From the NCBI GenBank assembly GCA_025463105.1, contig JAOAPW010000488.1, positions 1-5,121 on the forward strand: DNA of 5,121 nucleotides, read 5' to 3'. Under the pieces are notes generated by a model, which was not told the DNA's origin, did no database searches, and worked only from the letters and a program-made list of their open reading frames with translations. Positions 1 through 5,121 of the stretch are shown here, piece after piece. The translations under genes and the position numbers were made by a program. Origin of the DNA: Candidatus Acidiferrum typicum (lineage in GTDB: Bacteria; Acidobacteriota; Terriglobia; Acidiferrales; UBA7541). Position 1 is the first letter of the stretch, and every line of letters starts with the position of its first letter.

Positions 1-292
1 CTGTGAGCCGTGCCACGGACTGACGGGCGACGGCGATGGCATGATCGTGCAGCGCGGCTTCCGCCATCCGCCGTCATTGCACTCAGATCATCTGCGATCG
101 GCTCCCGCCGGACATTTTTTCGACGTGATCTCGAATGGGTTTGGCGCGATGTACCCGTATGGCTACCGGATCGTCCCGCGCGATCGCTGGGCGATCGTTT
201 CTTACATTCGGGCGCTGCAACTTAGCCGGCAGGCATCGATCAACGATGTTCCGACCGAGGAGCGAAAAAAATTGCAGGGCGAATCGAAATGA
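1..292 (+). CDS. actE: ActE, mono-heme cytochrome c subunit of alternative complex III (3' end only)
   Basis: This is the C-terminal 96 residues of a c-type cytochrome that enters from the left edge in the frame beginning at base 2 and stops at TGA 290-292. The first visible residues are Cys-Glu-Pro-Cys-His, a CxxCH heme c site at bases 2-16, followed by the Gly-Asp-Gly loop usual in class I cytochromes. The likely sixth heme ligand is the Met at 149-151 in an Asn-Gly-Phe-Gly-Ala-Met stretch. The closing helix carries the motif DRWAIVSYIRALQ, typical of ActE proteins and other class I cytochromes. ActE is a periplasmic, usually lipid-anchored subunit that carries electrons out of ACIII. The signal sequence and N-terminal half lie outside the window. 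The stop overlaps the actF start (ATGA, 289-292), and the ActF neighbour makes ActE more likely than a generic cytochrome. The family is clear; the subunit name rests partly on position. Confidence 0.88.
   Translation, partial: CEPCHGLTGDGDGMIVQRGFRHPPSLHSDHLRSAPAGHFFDVISNGFGAMYPYGYRIVPRDRWAIVSYIRALQLSRQASINDVPTEERKKLQGESK
276..279 (+). promoter_or_regulatory. Shine-Dalgarno-like AGGG before actF
   Basis: AGGG lies 9 nt upstream of the ATG at 289, inside the end of actE. It supports the 289 start over the in-frame ATG-ATG pair at 310 and 313, which lacks a comparable purine-rich site. The match is short, so translational coupling through the ATGA overlap probably contributes. Confidence 0.5.
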
Positions 293-1470
293 ACGAAGCG
301 CGAAACAATATGATGGTGAAGTTCGAAGGCCTGCCGAAGCGGCTCGCGACCATTGGCGGCGCGTTTCTCGTCCTGTGCATCCTTGGCGGACTTCGTAACG
401 GAGGGAATTTTTTCCGGTCCTATCTGGTGGCCTTCCTCTTCTGGATTGGTATTACGCTCGGGTGCATGGCGCTGTTGATGGTGCAGCATCTCACAGGGGG
501 GAACTGGTCTTTGGTCATCCGGCGAATTCTCGAAGCCGGCAGCCGAACACTTCCGCTCATGGCCATTGCGGTGCTGCCAGTGCTGGCGGGCATGAAGTCA
601 CTTTACAGTTGGTCACTCCCGGAGCAGACCGATCCGGTGATTCTTGCCAAACACTTGTACTTGAATCCCGGTTTTTTTATCGCACGAACGGTTTTTTATT
701 TTGCCTGCTGGTTTTTTCTCGTGTATTTGCTCAACAAGTTTTCCCGCGCAGAAGATGCAGGTGGAAGTGCTTTGCTATCGATGCGCTTTGAAGGCTTGAG
801 CGGCGGCGGCCTGGTTCTATATGGACTGACCGTGACGTTTGCATCGGTCGATTGGGTGATGTCTCTTGAGCCGCGCTGGTACTCCACGATTTATGGATTG
901 TTGTTCATGGTGGGACAGGCGCTTGCGGCGCTGGCCTTCGCCATTATGATGCTGATCTGGCTCTCAGATCGCGAACCTCTCTCAGAGGTTGTCAGGCCCT
1001 CATATTTTCAGGATCTGGGCAGTTTTTTGCTGACCTTCGTGATGCTGTGGACTTATCTGGAGTTCTCCCAGTTCCTGATCATCTGGGGCGGAAATCTTAA
1101 GGAAGAAATTCCCTGGTACCTGCGGCGCATGCAAGGAACCTGGGGCCACATCGGACTGTTACTGATCCTGCTGAATTTTGCGTTGCCATTTTTCCTTCTG
1201 CTGTTCCGCGATGTGAAGCGCAGGAAAGGCTCATTATTGCTGGTCACGGCGCTCGTTCTGGTAATGCGCCTCGTGGACATGTACTGGATGGTTTTGCCGG
1301 CGTTCGGCGGAGGAAATGTGCATCTGACGTGGATGAACATCCTGCTTCCGTGCGGCTTGGGAGCTATCTGGCTCGCCTATTTCGGGTGGCAGCTGCAGCA
1401 AATGCCGGTTCTGCCGGTTCATGATCCGCGCATGGAAGGAGTGGCCGAGCATGCAGTCGAGCATGGATAA
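289..1470 (+). CDS. actF: ActF, ten-helix membrane subunit of alternative complex III
   Basis: This 393-residue protein is almost entirely membrane-embedded. I count about ten hydrophobic segments, near residues 18-36, 43-66, 86-104, 129-150, 172-192, 200-225, 244-266, 286-306, 314-337 and 346-369. Family signatures include FASVDWVMSLEPRWYSTIYG (184-203), the FQDLGSFLLTFVMLW region beginning at 240, and EEIPWYLRR (272-280). ActF resembles ActC and the NrfD/PsrC quinol-interacting membrane proteins and forms part of the ACIII membrane domain; ActC is generally taken as the main quinol site. Length is normal and the frame is intact. The gene starts in a 4-nt ATGA overlap with actE, and its end overlaps the next gene by 20 nt. 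The C-terminal tail (about 374-393) is soluble and rich in His, Glu and Ala. Confidence is high because motif, topology and operon context agree. Confidence 0.93.
   Translation: MNEARNNMMVKFEGLPKRLATIGGAFLVLCILGGLRNGGNFFRSYLVAFLFWIGITLGCMALLMVQHLTGGNWSLVIRRILEAGSRTLPLMAIAVLPVLAGMKSLYSWSLPEQTDPVILAKHLYLNPGFFIARTVFYFACWFFLVYLLNKFSRAEDAGGSALLSMRFEGLSGGGLVLYGLTVTFASVDWVMSLEPRWYSTIYGLLFMVGQALAALAFAIMMLIWLSDREPLSEVVRPSYFQDLGSFLLTFVMLWTYLEFSQFLIIWGGNLKEEIPWYLRRMQGTWGHIGLLLILLNFALPFFLLLFRDVKRRKGSLLLVTALVLVMRLVDMYWMVLPAFGGGNVHLTWMNILLPCGLGAIWLAYFGWQLQQMPVLPVHDPRMEGVAEHAVEHG
1434..1441 (+). promoter_or_regulatory. Strong Shine-Dalgarno (GGAAGGAG) setting the start of the small ActF-SCO interval gene
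   Basis: GGAAGGAG ends 9 nt before the ATG at 1451, inside the actF coding end. It favours 1451 over the upstream in-frame ATG at 1421, and over the ATG at 1463, which would place the site 21 nt away. Confidence 0.65.
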
Positions 1471-1906
1471 GCCGCACGGCGCTTCTGCGCCCTCGCCTGG
1501 CTACGAGACGCGCGATGCGAACGTGCGGGGTGTTTTCGGCTTTCTGGTGGTGTTGAGCATCGTGCTCATATTCACCGCGATTGTTTGCTGGGGAGTGTTT
1601 AAATATTATTCGGCCAGTCGCGCGAGTCTCACGCCCACATCGCCATTCAGCAATACGCGGCAATTGCCCGCGGGCCCTCAGTTGCAGGTGAATCCTCGCC
1701 AGGACCTGCTGAATTTTCGCGCGCAGCAGGAGCAGTCGCTCGAATCATATTCCTGGGAAAATAAGGATGACGGAACAGTGCGCGTGCCCATCGAGCGCGC
1801 TATGGAGATGCTGCTGAAGCAGGGAGTGCCCGTGGCGCCCGGCGCGTCATCCGCGGACACTTCTCAAGGGGAAAAGTCCGGGGCGAAAGGAAGCGCGAAC
1901 CGTTGA
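1451..1906 (+). CDS. Conserved-looking single-helix membrane protein between ActF and SCO, function unknown
   Basis: I do not recognise a named family. From the ATG at 1451, chosen for its strong upstream GGAAGGAG, the protein has 151 residues. A polar N-terminus (1-26) is followed by one hydrophobic helix at about 28-50, a Pro/Ser/Thr-rich linker (54-77), a compact acidic-amphipathic block (about 78-128) and a low-complexity Gly/Ser/Ala/Lys tail (129-151). The block reads like a real domain: PRQDLLNFRAQQEQSL (82-97), then YSWENKDDGTVRVPIERAME (100-119). There are no Cys or His clusters that would bind heme or copper; the lone Cys46 is in the helix. It overlaps actF by 20 nt and SCO by 4 nt (TTGA). 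Position suggests an accessory ACIII subunit, comparable with the small one-helix subunits ActG or ActH, or a factor for oxidase assembly; both are inference. I recall similar proteins at this position in other acidobacterial-type operons. Confidence 0.8.
   Translation: MQSSMDKPHGASAPSPGYETRDANVRGVFGFLVVLSIVLIFTAIVCWGVFKYYSASRASLTPTSPFSNTRQLPAGPQLQVNPRQDLLNFRAQQEQSLESYSWENKDDGTVRVPIERAMEMLLKQGVPVAPGASSADTSQGEKSGAKGSANR
1886..1892 (+). promoter_or_regulatory. Shine-Dalgarno (AAAGGAA) supporting the TTG start of SCO
   Basis: AAAGGAA lies 10 nt before the TTG at 1903. No in-frame ATG occurs before codon 94, and a start there would remove the signal peptide and both copper cysteines. The TTG is therefore the credible start. 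Confidence 0.6.
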
Positions 1907-2739
1907 GCGTAAAATTCAGTGCACCCCTTTCAATAGCGGCATTGGCGCTGCTCGCTTCACCGATATTCGCGCAGCAGCCAGGGCCTCCACCCATCCTGCG
2001 CGAAGTGAGTATCGCGCAGCGCCTCAACGAACCCATTCCGCCGGAAATTACCTTTCGCGATGAAAATGGCCGGACCGTTCGTTTAGGCGATTACTTCGGG
2101 AAGAAGCCGATTGTGCTCTCGCTGGTGTATTTCGATTGTCCCGCGCTGTGTACCGAAGTGCTCAACGGCGAGCTGCGAACGATGAAGGCCATCACGCTTG
2201 ATCTAGGTAAGGACTTTGACGCGATCACGGTCAGTTTCGAGCCGAAAGACACAGCGGAACTTGCCAAGGCAAAACGGGATGTGTATGCGGGTCAGTACGG
2301 GCGGCCGGGCGCGAGAGAAAATTGGCACTTTCTTACGGGCGATCAGCCCTCGATTGACGCGCTTACGCAGGCCGTTGGTTTTCATTACGCATACGATTCG
2401 GCCAGCCGACAGTACGCGCATGCTGCCGCGATTCTGGTGCTCACGCCGCACGGGCGCATCGCCCGGTACTTTTACGGCGTTCAGTATTCGGGCCGTGATG
2501 TTCGTCTCGGACTGGTCGAGGCTTCGGAGGGAAAAATCGGCACGCCGACCGACCACGCCCTGCTGTATTGCTACCAGTACGATCCCGCGACTGGAAAATA
2601 CGGACTCATCGTCATGAATGTTGTACGCGCGGCGGGCGTTCTTACCGTGCTGGTCCTGGGAATTTTTATGTTCGTGATGTTTCGCCGCGAACGCAATCAC
2701 CCGAGCGGGCCTCCCCCTGTGGGAGTGAAGGTGCGATGA
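1903..2739 (+). CDS. SCO1/SenC/PrrC-family copper chaperone with signal peptide and C-terminal membrane anchor
   Basis: This 278-residue protein starts at a TTG that overlaps the previous stop (TTGA). It is a thioredoxin-fold copper carrier that acts outside the membrane, delivering copper to, or reducing, the CuA site of cytochrome oxidase. Residues 1-23 form a signal peptide with a likely cut after Ile-Phe-Ala. The SCO core starts near residue 45 (PPEITFRDENGRTVRLGDYF) and holds the copper motif CPALC (Cys79, Cys83). The third ligand is His173, followed by the strand AAAILVLTPHGRIARYFYG. After the core come a conserved-looking segment (about 199-233, with EASEGKIGTPTDHALLYCY) and a transmembrane helix (about 236-260) ending in basic residues. 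Mitochondrial-type SCO proteins carry their anchor at the N-terminus, so this is the variant with a cleavable signal and C-terminal anchor. Its place directly before coxB supports CuA maturation as the role. Confidence 0.95.
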   Translation: MSVKFSAPLSIAALALLASPIFAQQPGPPPILREVSIAQRLNEPIPPEITFRDENGRTVRLGDYFGKKPIVLSLVYFDCPALCTEVLNGELRTMKAITLDLGKDFDAITVSFEPKDTAELAKAKRDVYAGQYGRPGARENWHFLTGDQPSIDALTQAVGFHYAYDSASRQYAHAAAILVLTPHGRIARYFYGVQYSGRDVRLGLVEASEGKIGTPTDHALLYCYQYDPATGKYGLIVMNVVRAAGVLTVLVLGIFMFVMFRRERNHPSGPPPVGVKVR

Positions 2740-2768
2740 GAGAGCGATCGCCAAGGATGAACTTTTGA
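2736..2768 (+). other. Ten-codon mini-ORF bridging the SCO stop and the coxB start
   Basis: An ATG at 2736 overlaps the SCO stop (ATGA, 2736-2739). It reads MRERSPRMNF and stops at TGA 2766-2768, which touches the coxB ATG (TGATG, 2766-2770). GGGAG (2721-2725) lies 10 nt upstream of this ATG. It would let ribosomes finishing SCO be handed to the coxB start across an otherwise 28-nt gap. No protein function is claimed. The arrangement could be chance, and coxB has its own ribosome-binding site. Confidence 0.3.
2754..2757 (+). promoter_or_regulatory. Shine-Dalgarno-like AGGA before coxB
   Basis: AGGA (within AAGGA, 2753-2757) is 10 nt before the ATG at 2768 and 7 nt before an in-frame TTG at 2765. 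The ATG is preferred because it is the stronger start codon; the difference is one residue. Confidence 0.5.
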
Positions 2769-3739
2769 TGCAGGGAATCCCCATACACCCGGACCAGGCC
2801 TCCACGATTGCGCAGTCAGTGGACAATCTCTATTTTTTTATCACCGCTGTCACCGTGTTTTTCTCGGTTTTGATTTTTTCGGCGATTTTTTATTTCATGA
2901 TCAAGTACCGGCGGCGCTCGCCGGACGAGCGTCCCAAGGCGATCGAAGGTTCCTTGCCGCTGGAAATCCTATGGACCGCCGTCCCTACACTGATCGTGGC
3001 GGTGTTCTTTGTGTGGGGTTCCGTTTTGTATTTCCAGAATTCGGAAGCGCCGCCGGGGTCGATGGAAATATTTGTCACGGGCAAGCAATGGATGTGGAAA
3101 GCCGAGCATCCGGAGGGGCAGCGGGAAATCAACGAATTGCACGTCCCGCTCGGGCGTCCTGTCAAGCTGACCATGACATCCGAGGACGTCATCCACGATT
3201 TTTTTGTTCCCGCATTTCGGGTAAAGAAAGATGTGCTGCCCGGACGGTACACTTCCATGTGGTTTGAGCCGACCAAGCTGGGCACATTCCACCTGTTCTG
3301 CGCGCAGTATTGCGGCGCGTTTCACGCCGGCATGATTGGCTCCATCATTGTGCTTGAGCCTGATGAATACGAGCAGTGGCTGCTTGGCGGTGTGCAGGGC
3401 GAAACGTTGGAGGCTGCAGGGGAAAGAATATTCAAGGAGAGCGGCTGCAGTACATGCCATCTCGCCGACGGCTCCGGACCCGCGCCGTCATTAATCGGCG
3501 TCTACGGAAATACAGTCCGTCTCACCACTGGACAAACACTTACCGCCGATGATGCTTACATCCGTGAATCGATTCTGAGCCCCGCTGCAAAAATTGTGAA
3601 CGGTTATAAGCCGGTGATGCCTTCCTTCCAGGGCCAACTGAGTGAGGAACAGATCCTCGACCTGGTCGCGTACATTCGCTCGCTCGGCCATTCGTCGGAT
3701 AATGCGAAAGGGAAGCAGCAGGAAGAGGGGAAGCAATGA
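2768..3739 (+). CDS. coxB: Cytochrome c oxidase subunit II with CuA centre and fused C-terminal cytochrome c (caa3 type)
   Basis: This 323-residue protein receives electrons on a fused heme c domain and passes them through CuA to subunit I. Two helices anchor it: about 22-46, followed by basic KYRRR, and about 68-89 after LPLEILWTAVP, where Glu66 matches the K-channel entry Glu of subunit II. No cleavable signal peptide is apparent. The CuA cupredoxin domain (about 99-197) has the aromatic entry patch GKQWMW (105-110) and ligands His143, Cys178, Gln180 (backbone carbonyl), Cys182, His186 and Met189. Gln replaces the usual Glu at 180. The cytochrome c domain (about 212-307) has CSTCH (227-231) and a likely axial Met284 in VMPSF. 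A charged tail (308-323) ends the protein. Length fits caa3 subunit II. The stop overlaps coxA by 4 nt (ATGA). With ActE upstream, the fused heme c is the probable acceptor for ACIII electrons. Confidence 0.97.
   Translation: MQGIPIHPDQASTIAQSVDNLYFFITAVTVFFSVLIFSAIFYFMIKYRRRSPDERPKAIEGSLPLEILWTAVPTLIVAVFFVWGSVLYFQNSEAPPGSMEIFVTGKQWMWKAEHPEGQREINELHVPLGRPVKLTMTSEDVIHDFFVPAFRVKKDVLPGRYTSMWFEPTKLGTFHLFCAQYCGAFHAGMIGSIIVLEPDEYEQWLLGGVQGETLEAAGERIFKESGCSTCHLADGSGPAPSLIGVYGNTVRLTTGQTLTADDAYIRESILSPAAKIVNGYKPVMPSFQGQLSEEQILDLVAYIRSLGHSSDNAKGKQQEEGKQ
3725..3730 (+). promoter_or_regulatory. Shine-Dalgarno (GAGGGG) before coxA
   Basis: GAGGGG lies 5 nt upstream of the coxA ATG at 3736, inside the lysine/glutamate-rich end of coxB. 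Together with the ATGA overlap it supports coupled translation of subunits II and I. Confidence 0.55.
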
Positions 3740-5121
3740 GTACGGCCACGCTGGAACCGCGGGTGCAAGCGCCGCGCAATTATCTGAACGCCCACTACGG
3801 CTGGAAATCCTGGCTATTCACGCTGGATCACAAACGCATCGCGTTGTTGTACATGATCTCGATTACGTTTTTCTTTGTCATAGGCGGATTCTTTGCCTTT
3901 CTGATGCGGATTCACCTCATCGCGCCGCAGGGCGCGCTGGTGCAGCCGGAGACTTACAACAAGCTCTTCACGCTTCACGGCGTGATCATGATTTTTTTCT
4001 TCCTGGTTCCGTCCATCCCGGCAGTGCTCGGAAATTTTCTCGTTCCCTTGATGATCGGAGCCCGGGACCTCGCGTTTCCCAGGCTGAATTTGTTGAGCTG
4101 GTACATTTACATCGTCGGCGGCTTGTTCACGTTGTATTCGGCGATTGCGGGCGGCGTGGACACGGGCTGGACGTTCTATACGCCTTATAGCAGCACGTAT
4201 TCAAACACGCAGGTTACGGCTGTCGCCGTAGGAGTGTTCATTACAGGCTTTTCTTCGATACTTACGGGTCTTAACTTCATCGTCACAATTCACAAGATGC
4301 GCGCGCCGGGCCTGACATGGTTCCGCATGCCGCTCTTCCTGTGGTCCATGTATGCCACCAGCATCATCCTGACGCTGGGAACGCCCGTGCTCGCAATTAC
4401 CCTCTTTCTGTTGGCCCTTGAGCATCTGTTTCACGTCGGAATCTTCAGCCCCGCGCTCGGCGGCGATCCGCTTCTATTCCAGCACTTGTTCTGGTTCTAT
4501 TCCCATCCGGCCGTCTACATCATGATTTTGCCGGCGATGGGAGTGGTCAGCGAAATCATCGCCTGCTTCGCCCGAAAGCGGATTTTCGGATACAAAATCG
4601 TCGGATTTTCGAGCGTGGCGATCGCGGTGCTCGGCTTTCTGGTCTGGGGGCACCACATGTTCGTCACCGGGCAATCCGTATACGCGGGGCTGATTTTTTC
4701 GTTCCTGAGTTTTCTCGTCGCGATTCCTTCGGCCATTAAAGTATTCAATTGGACCTCGACGCTCTATAAAGGTTCGATCTCCTACGAAGCCCCGATGCTA
4801 TACGCTCTCGGCTTCATCGGACTGTTTACCATGGGCGGACTGACCGGAATGTTTCTCGCATCGCTCGCCACCGACGTGCATTTGAACGGGACGTACTTTA
4901 TCGTGGCCCACTTCCACTACATCATGGTGGGCGGCGCCGTGATGGGATATCTCGGCGGCCTACATTTCTGGTGGCCAAAAATATCCGGACGGAAATATCC
5001 CAACGGTTGGGCGATGCTCTACGCGGCGATCATTTTTATCGGATTCAAACTCACATTTTTTCCGCAATTCATTATCGGCTATCTCGGCATGCCCCGGCTC
5101 TACGCTTTCTATCCGTCGGAG
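3736..5121 (+). CDS. coxA: Cytochrome c oxidase subunit I, A2-type heme-copper oxygen reductase (5' part, 462 codons, open at right edge)
   Basis: The reading frame is open from ATG 3736 to the window end. Subunit I reduces O2 to water at heme a3/CuB and pumps protons. By alignment to bovine and Paracoccus enzymes, heme a ligands are His81 and His394, the heme a3 ligand is His392, and CuB ligands are His257, His306 and His307. The cross-linking Tyr is Tyr261 in HPAVY. The D-channel entry Asp111 and Asn118 are kept (GARDLAFPRLN). The helix VI Glu is Ala259, with Tyr255-Ser256 before the CuB His: the A2 YS motif known from Rhodothermus marinus caa3. The K-channel Lys335 is present in PSAIKVFNW, with Ser332 for the usual Thr. 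Unusual points are Asn384-Gly385 where His-Asp normally bind Mg, and Met-Pro-Arg-Leu (452-455) in place of Met-Pro-Arg-Arg. Roughly the last helix and tail lie beyond the edge. Confidence 0.97.
   Translation, partial: MSTATLEPRVQAPRNYLNAHYGWKSWLFTLDHKRIALLYMISITFFFVIGGFFAFLMRIHLIAPQGALVQPETYNKLFTLHGVIMIFFFLVPSIPAVLGNFLVPLMIGARDLAFPRLNLLSWYIYIVGGLFTLYSAIAGGVDTGWTFYTPYSSTYSNTQVTAVAVGVFITGFSSILTGLNFIVTIHKMRAPGLTWFRMPLFLWSMYATSIILTLGTPVLAITLFLLALEHLFHVGIFSPALGGDPLLFQHLFWFYSHPAVYIMILPAMGVVSEIIACFARKRIFGYKIVGFSSVAIAVLGFLVWGHHMFVTGQSVYAGLIFSFLSFLVAIPSAIKVFNWTSTLYKGSISYEAPMLYALGFIGLFTMGGLTGMFLASLATDVHLNGTYFIVAHFHYIMVGGAVMGYLGGLHFWWPKISGRKYPNGWAMLYAAIIFIGFKLTFFPQFIIGYLGMPRLYAFYPSE

Larger units (their letters stand above)
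1..5121 (+). other. ACIII-SCO-caa3 oxidase operon segment
   Basis: All six genes lie on the same strand. Four of the five junctions overlap by 4 to 20 nt, and the only gap is 28 nt. No terminator-like hairpin with a T-tract was seen at any junction, and there is no room for a conventional promoter, so a single transcript is inferred. The start (ActA-ActD) and end (rest of coxA, probably subunits III and IV) lie outside. Linkage of ACIII to a caa3 oxidase is established in other bacteria, and an ACIII-oxidase supercomplex has been shown in Flavobacterium. Confidence 0.85.

Noticed and set aside
180..187. GCGATCGC octamer (also at 2744-2751), the cyanobacterial HIP1 repeat
   Set aside because: Only two copies were noticed in about 5 kb, which is unremarkable in moderately GC-rich DNA, and the gene content is not cyanobacterial.
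662..720. Cluster of T-runs (six or seven T) within actF, resembling terminator T-tracts or slippery sites
   Set aside because: They encode Phe-rich membrane helix residues (GFFIARTVFYFACWFF), have no GC-rich hairpin before them, and the reading frame continues with normal ActF motifs on both sides.
1421..1450. Longer start (ATG 1421) for the small ActF-SCO interval protein
   Set aside because: It would add ten residues encoded within actF and lacks a good ribosome site, whereas GGAAGGAG stands 9 nt before ATG 1451.
2203..2826. Minus-strand ORF of 207 codons opposite SCO and the start of coxB
   Set aside because: It lies wholly antisense to a gene with clear SCO motifs, and its translation shows no recognisable domain and an odd mix of Arg, His and Ser. 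It is a by-product of codon bias on the other strand.
3305..3307. Gln180 of CoxB as evidence of a broken CuA centre
   Set aside because: The residue at this position binds CuA through its backbone carbonyl, Gln occurs in the functional Thermus ba3 CuA domain, and all other CuA ligands are present. Only the Mg-site role is affected.
2969..3460. Minus-strand ORF of 163 codons opposite coxB
   Set aside because: It is antisense to the CuA and heme domains of coxB, with no ribosome site or family resemblance.
3642..4190. Plus-strand ORF of 182 codons overlapping the end of coxB and the start of coxA
   Set aside because: It runs in another frame through two well-supported genes. Its translation is rich in Arg, His and Ser, without domain features.

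Overview
The window is one dense, plus-strand respiratory operon segment. It links the end of an alternative complex III (ACIII) locus to the genes for a caa3-type (cytochrome c-fused, A-family) heme-copper oxygen reductase. The gene order is: 3' end of actE (mono-heme cytochrome c), actF (ten-helix ACIII membrane subunit), a small single-helix protein with no family name I know, a SCO1/SenC copper chaperone with a C-terminal membrane anchor, coxB (CuA subunit II fused to cytochrome c), and the first 462 codons of coxA (subunit I), which runs off the right edge. No RNA genes, mobile elements, CRISPR, long repeats or terminators were seen, and no stretch of more than about 30 bases lacks a gene.

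The likely host is an aerobic or facultatively aerobic Gram-negative bacterium of moderately high GC. The ACIII-SCO-caa3 order and the protein flavour (C-anchored SCO, the small protein between ActF and SCO, CoxB N-terminus, CoxA helix VI Tyr-Ser motif) suggest Acidobacteriota. This is a judgement from remembered family patterns, not a search. Gemmatimonadota, Verrucomicrobiota or a deltaproteobacterial-type lineage cannot be excluded.

Layout: 1-292 actE 3' end; 289-1470 actF; 1451-1906 small membrane protein; 1903-2739 SCO; 2740-2767 a 28-base gap that is itself covered by a 10-codon mini-ORF; 2768-3739 coxB; 3736-5121 coxA 5' part. Four of the five junctions overlap (ATGA, 20 nt, TTGA, ATGA), so the genes are almost certainly co-transcribed and probably translationally coupled. 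Any promoter lies upstream of the window and any terminator downstream.

How it works: ACIII oxidises menaquinol or another quinol and passes electrons through its hemes and ActE to the heme c domain on CoxB, then to CuA, heme a and the heme a3/CuB site in CoxA, where O2 is reduced and protons are pumped. SCO helps deliver copper to CuA. The shared operon fits a physically associated ACIII-caa3 supercomplex.

The system type is known. The points most worth a second look are in the detail: all three protein ligands of the classical non-redox Mg/Mn site between subunits I and II appear replaced (CoxB Gln180; CoxA Asn384-Gly385); the second heme-propionate arginine of the Met-Pro-Arg-Arg motif is Leu; the helix VI Glu is replaced by a Tyr-Ser motif (A2 type); a mini-ORF bridges SCO and coxB; and the 151-residue ActF-SCO interval protein is uncharacterised.
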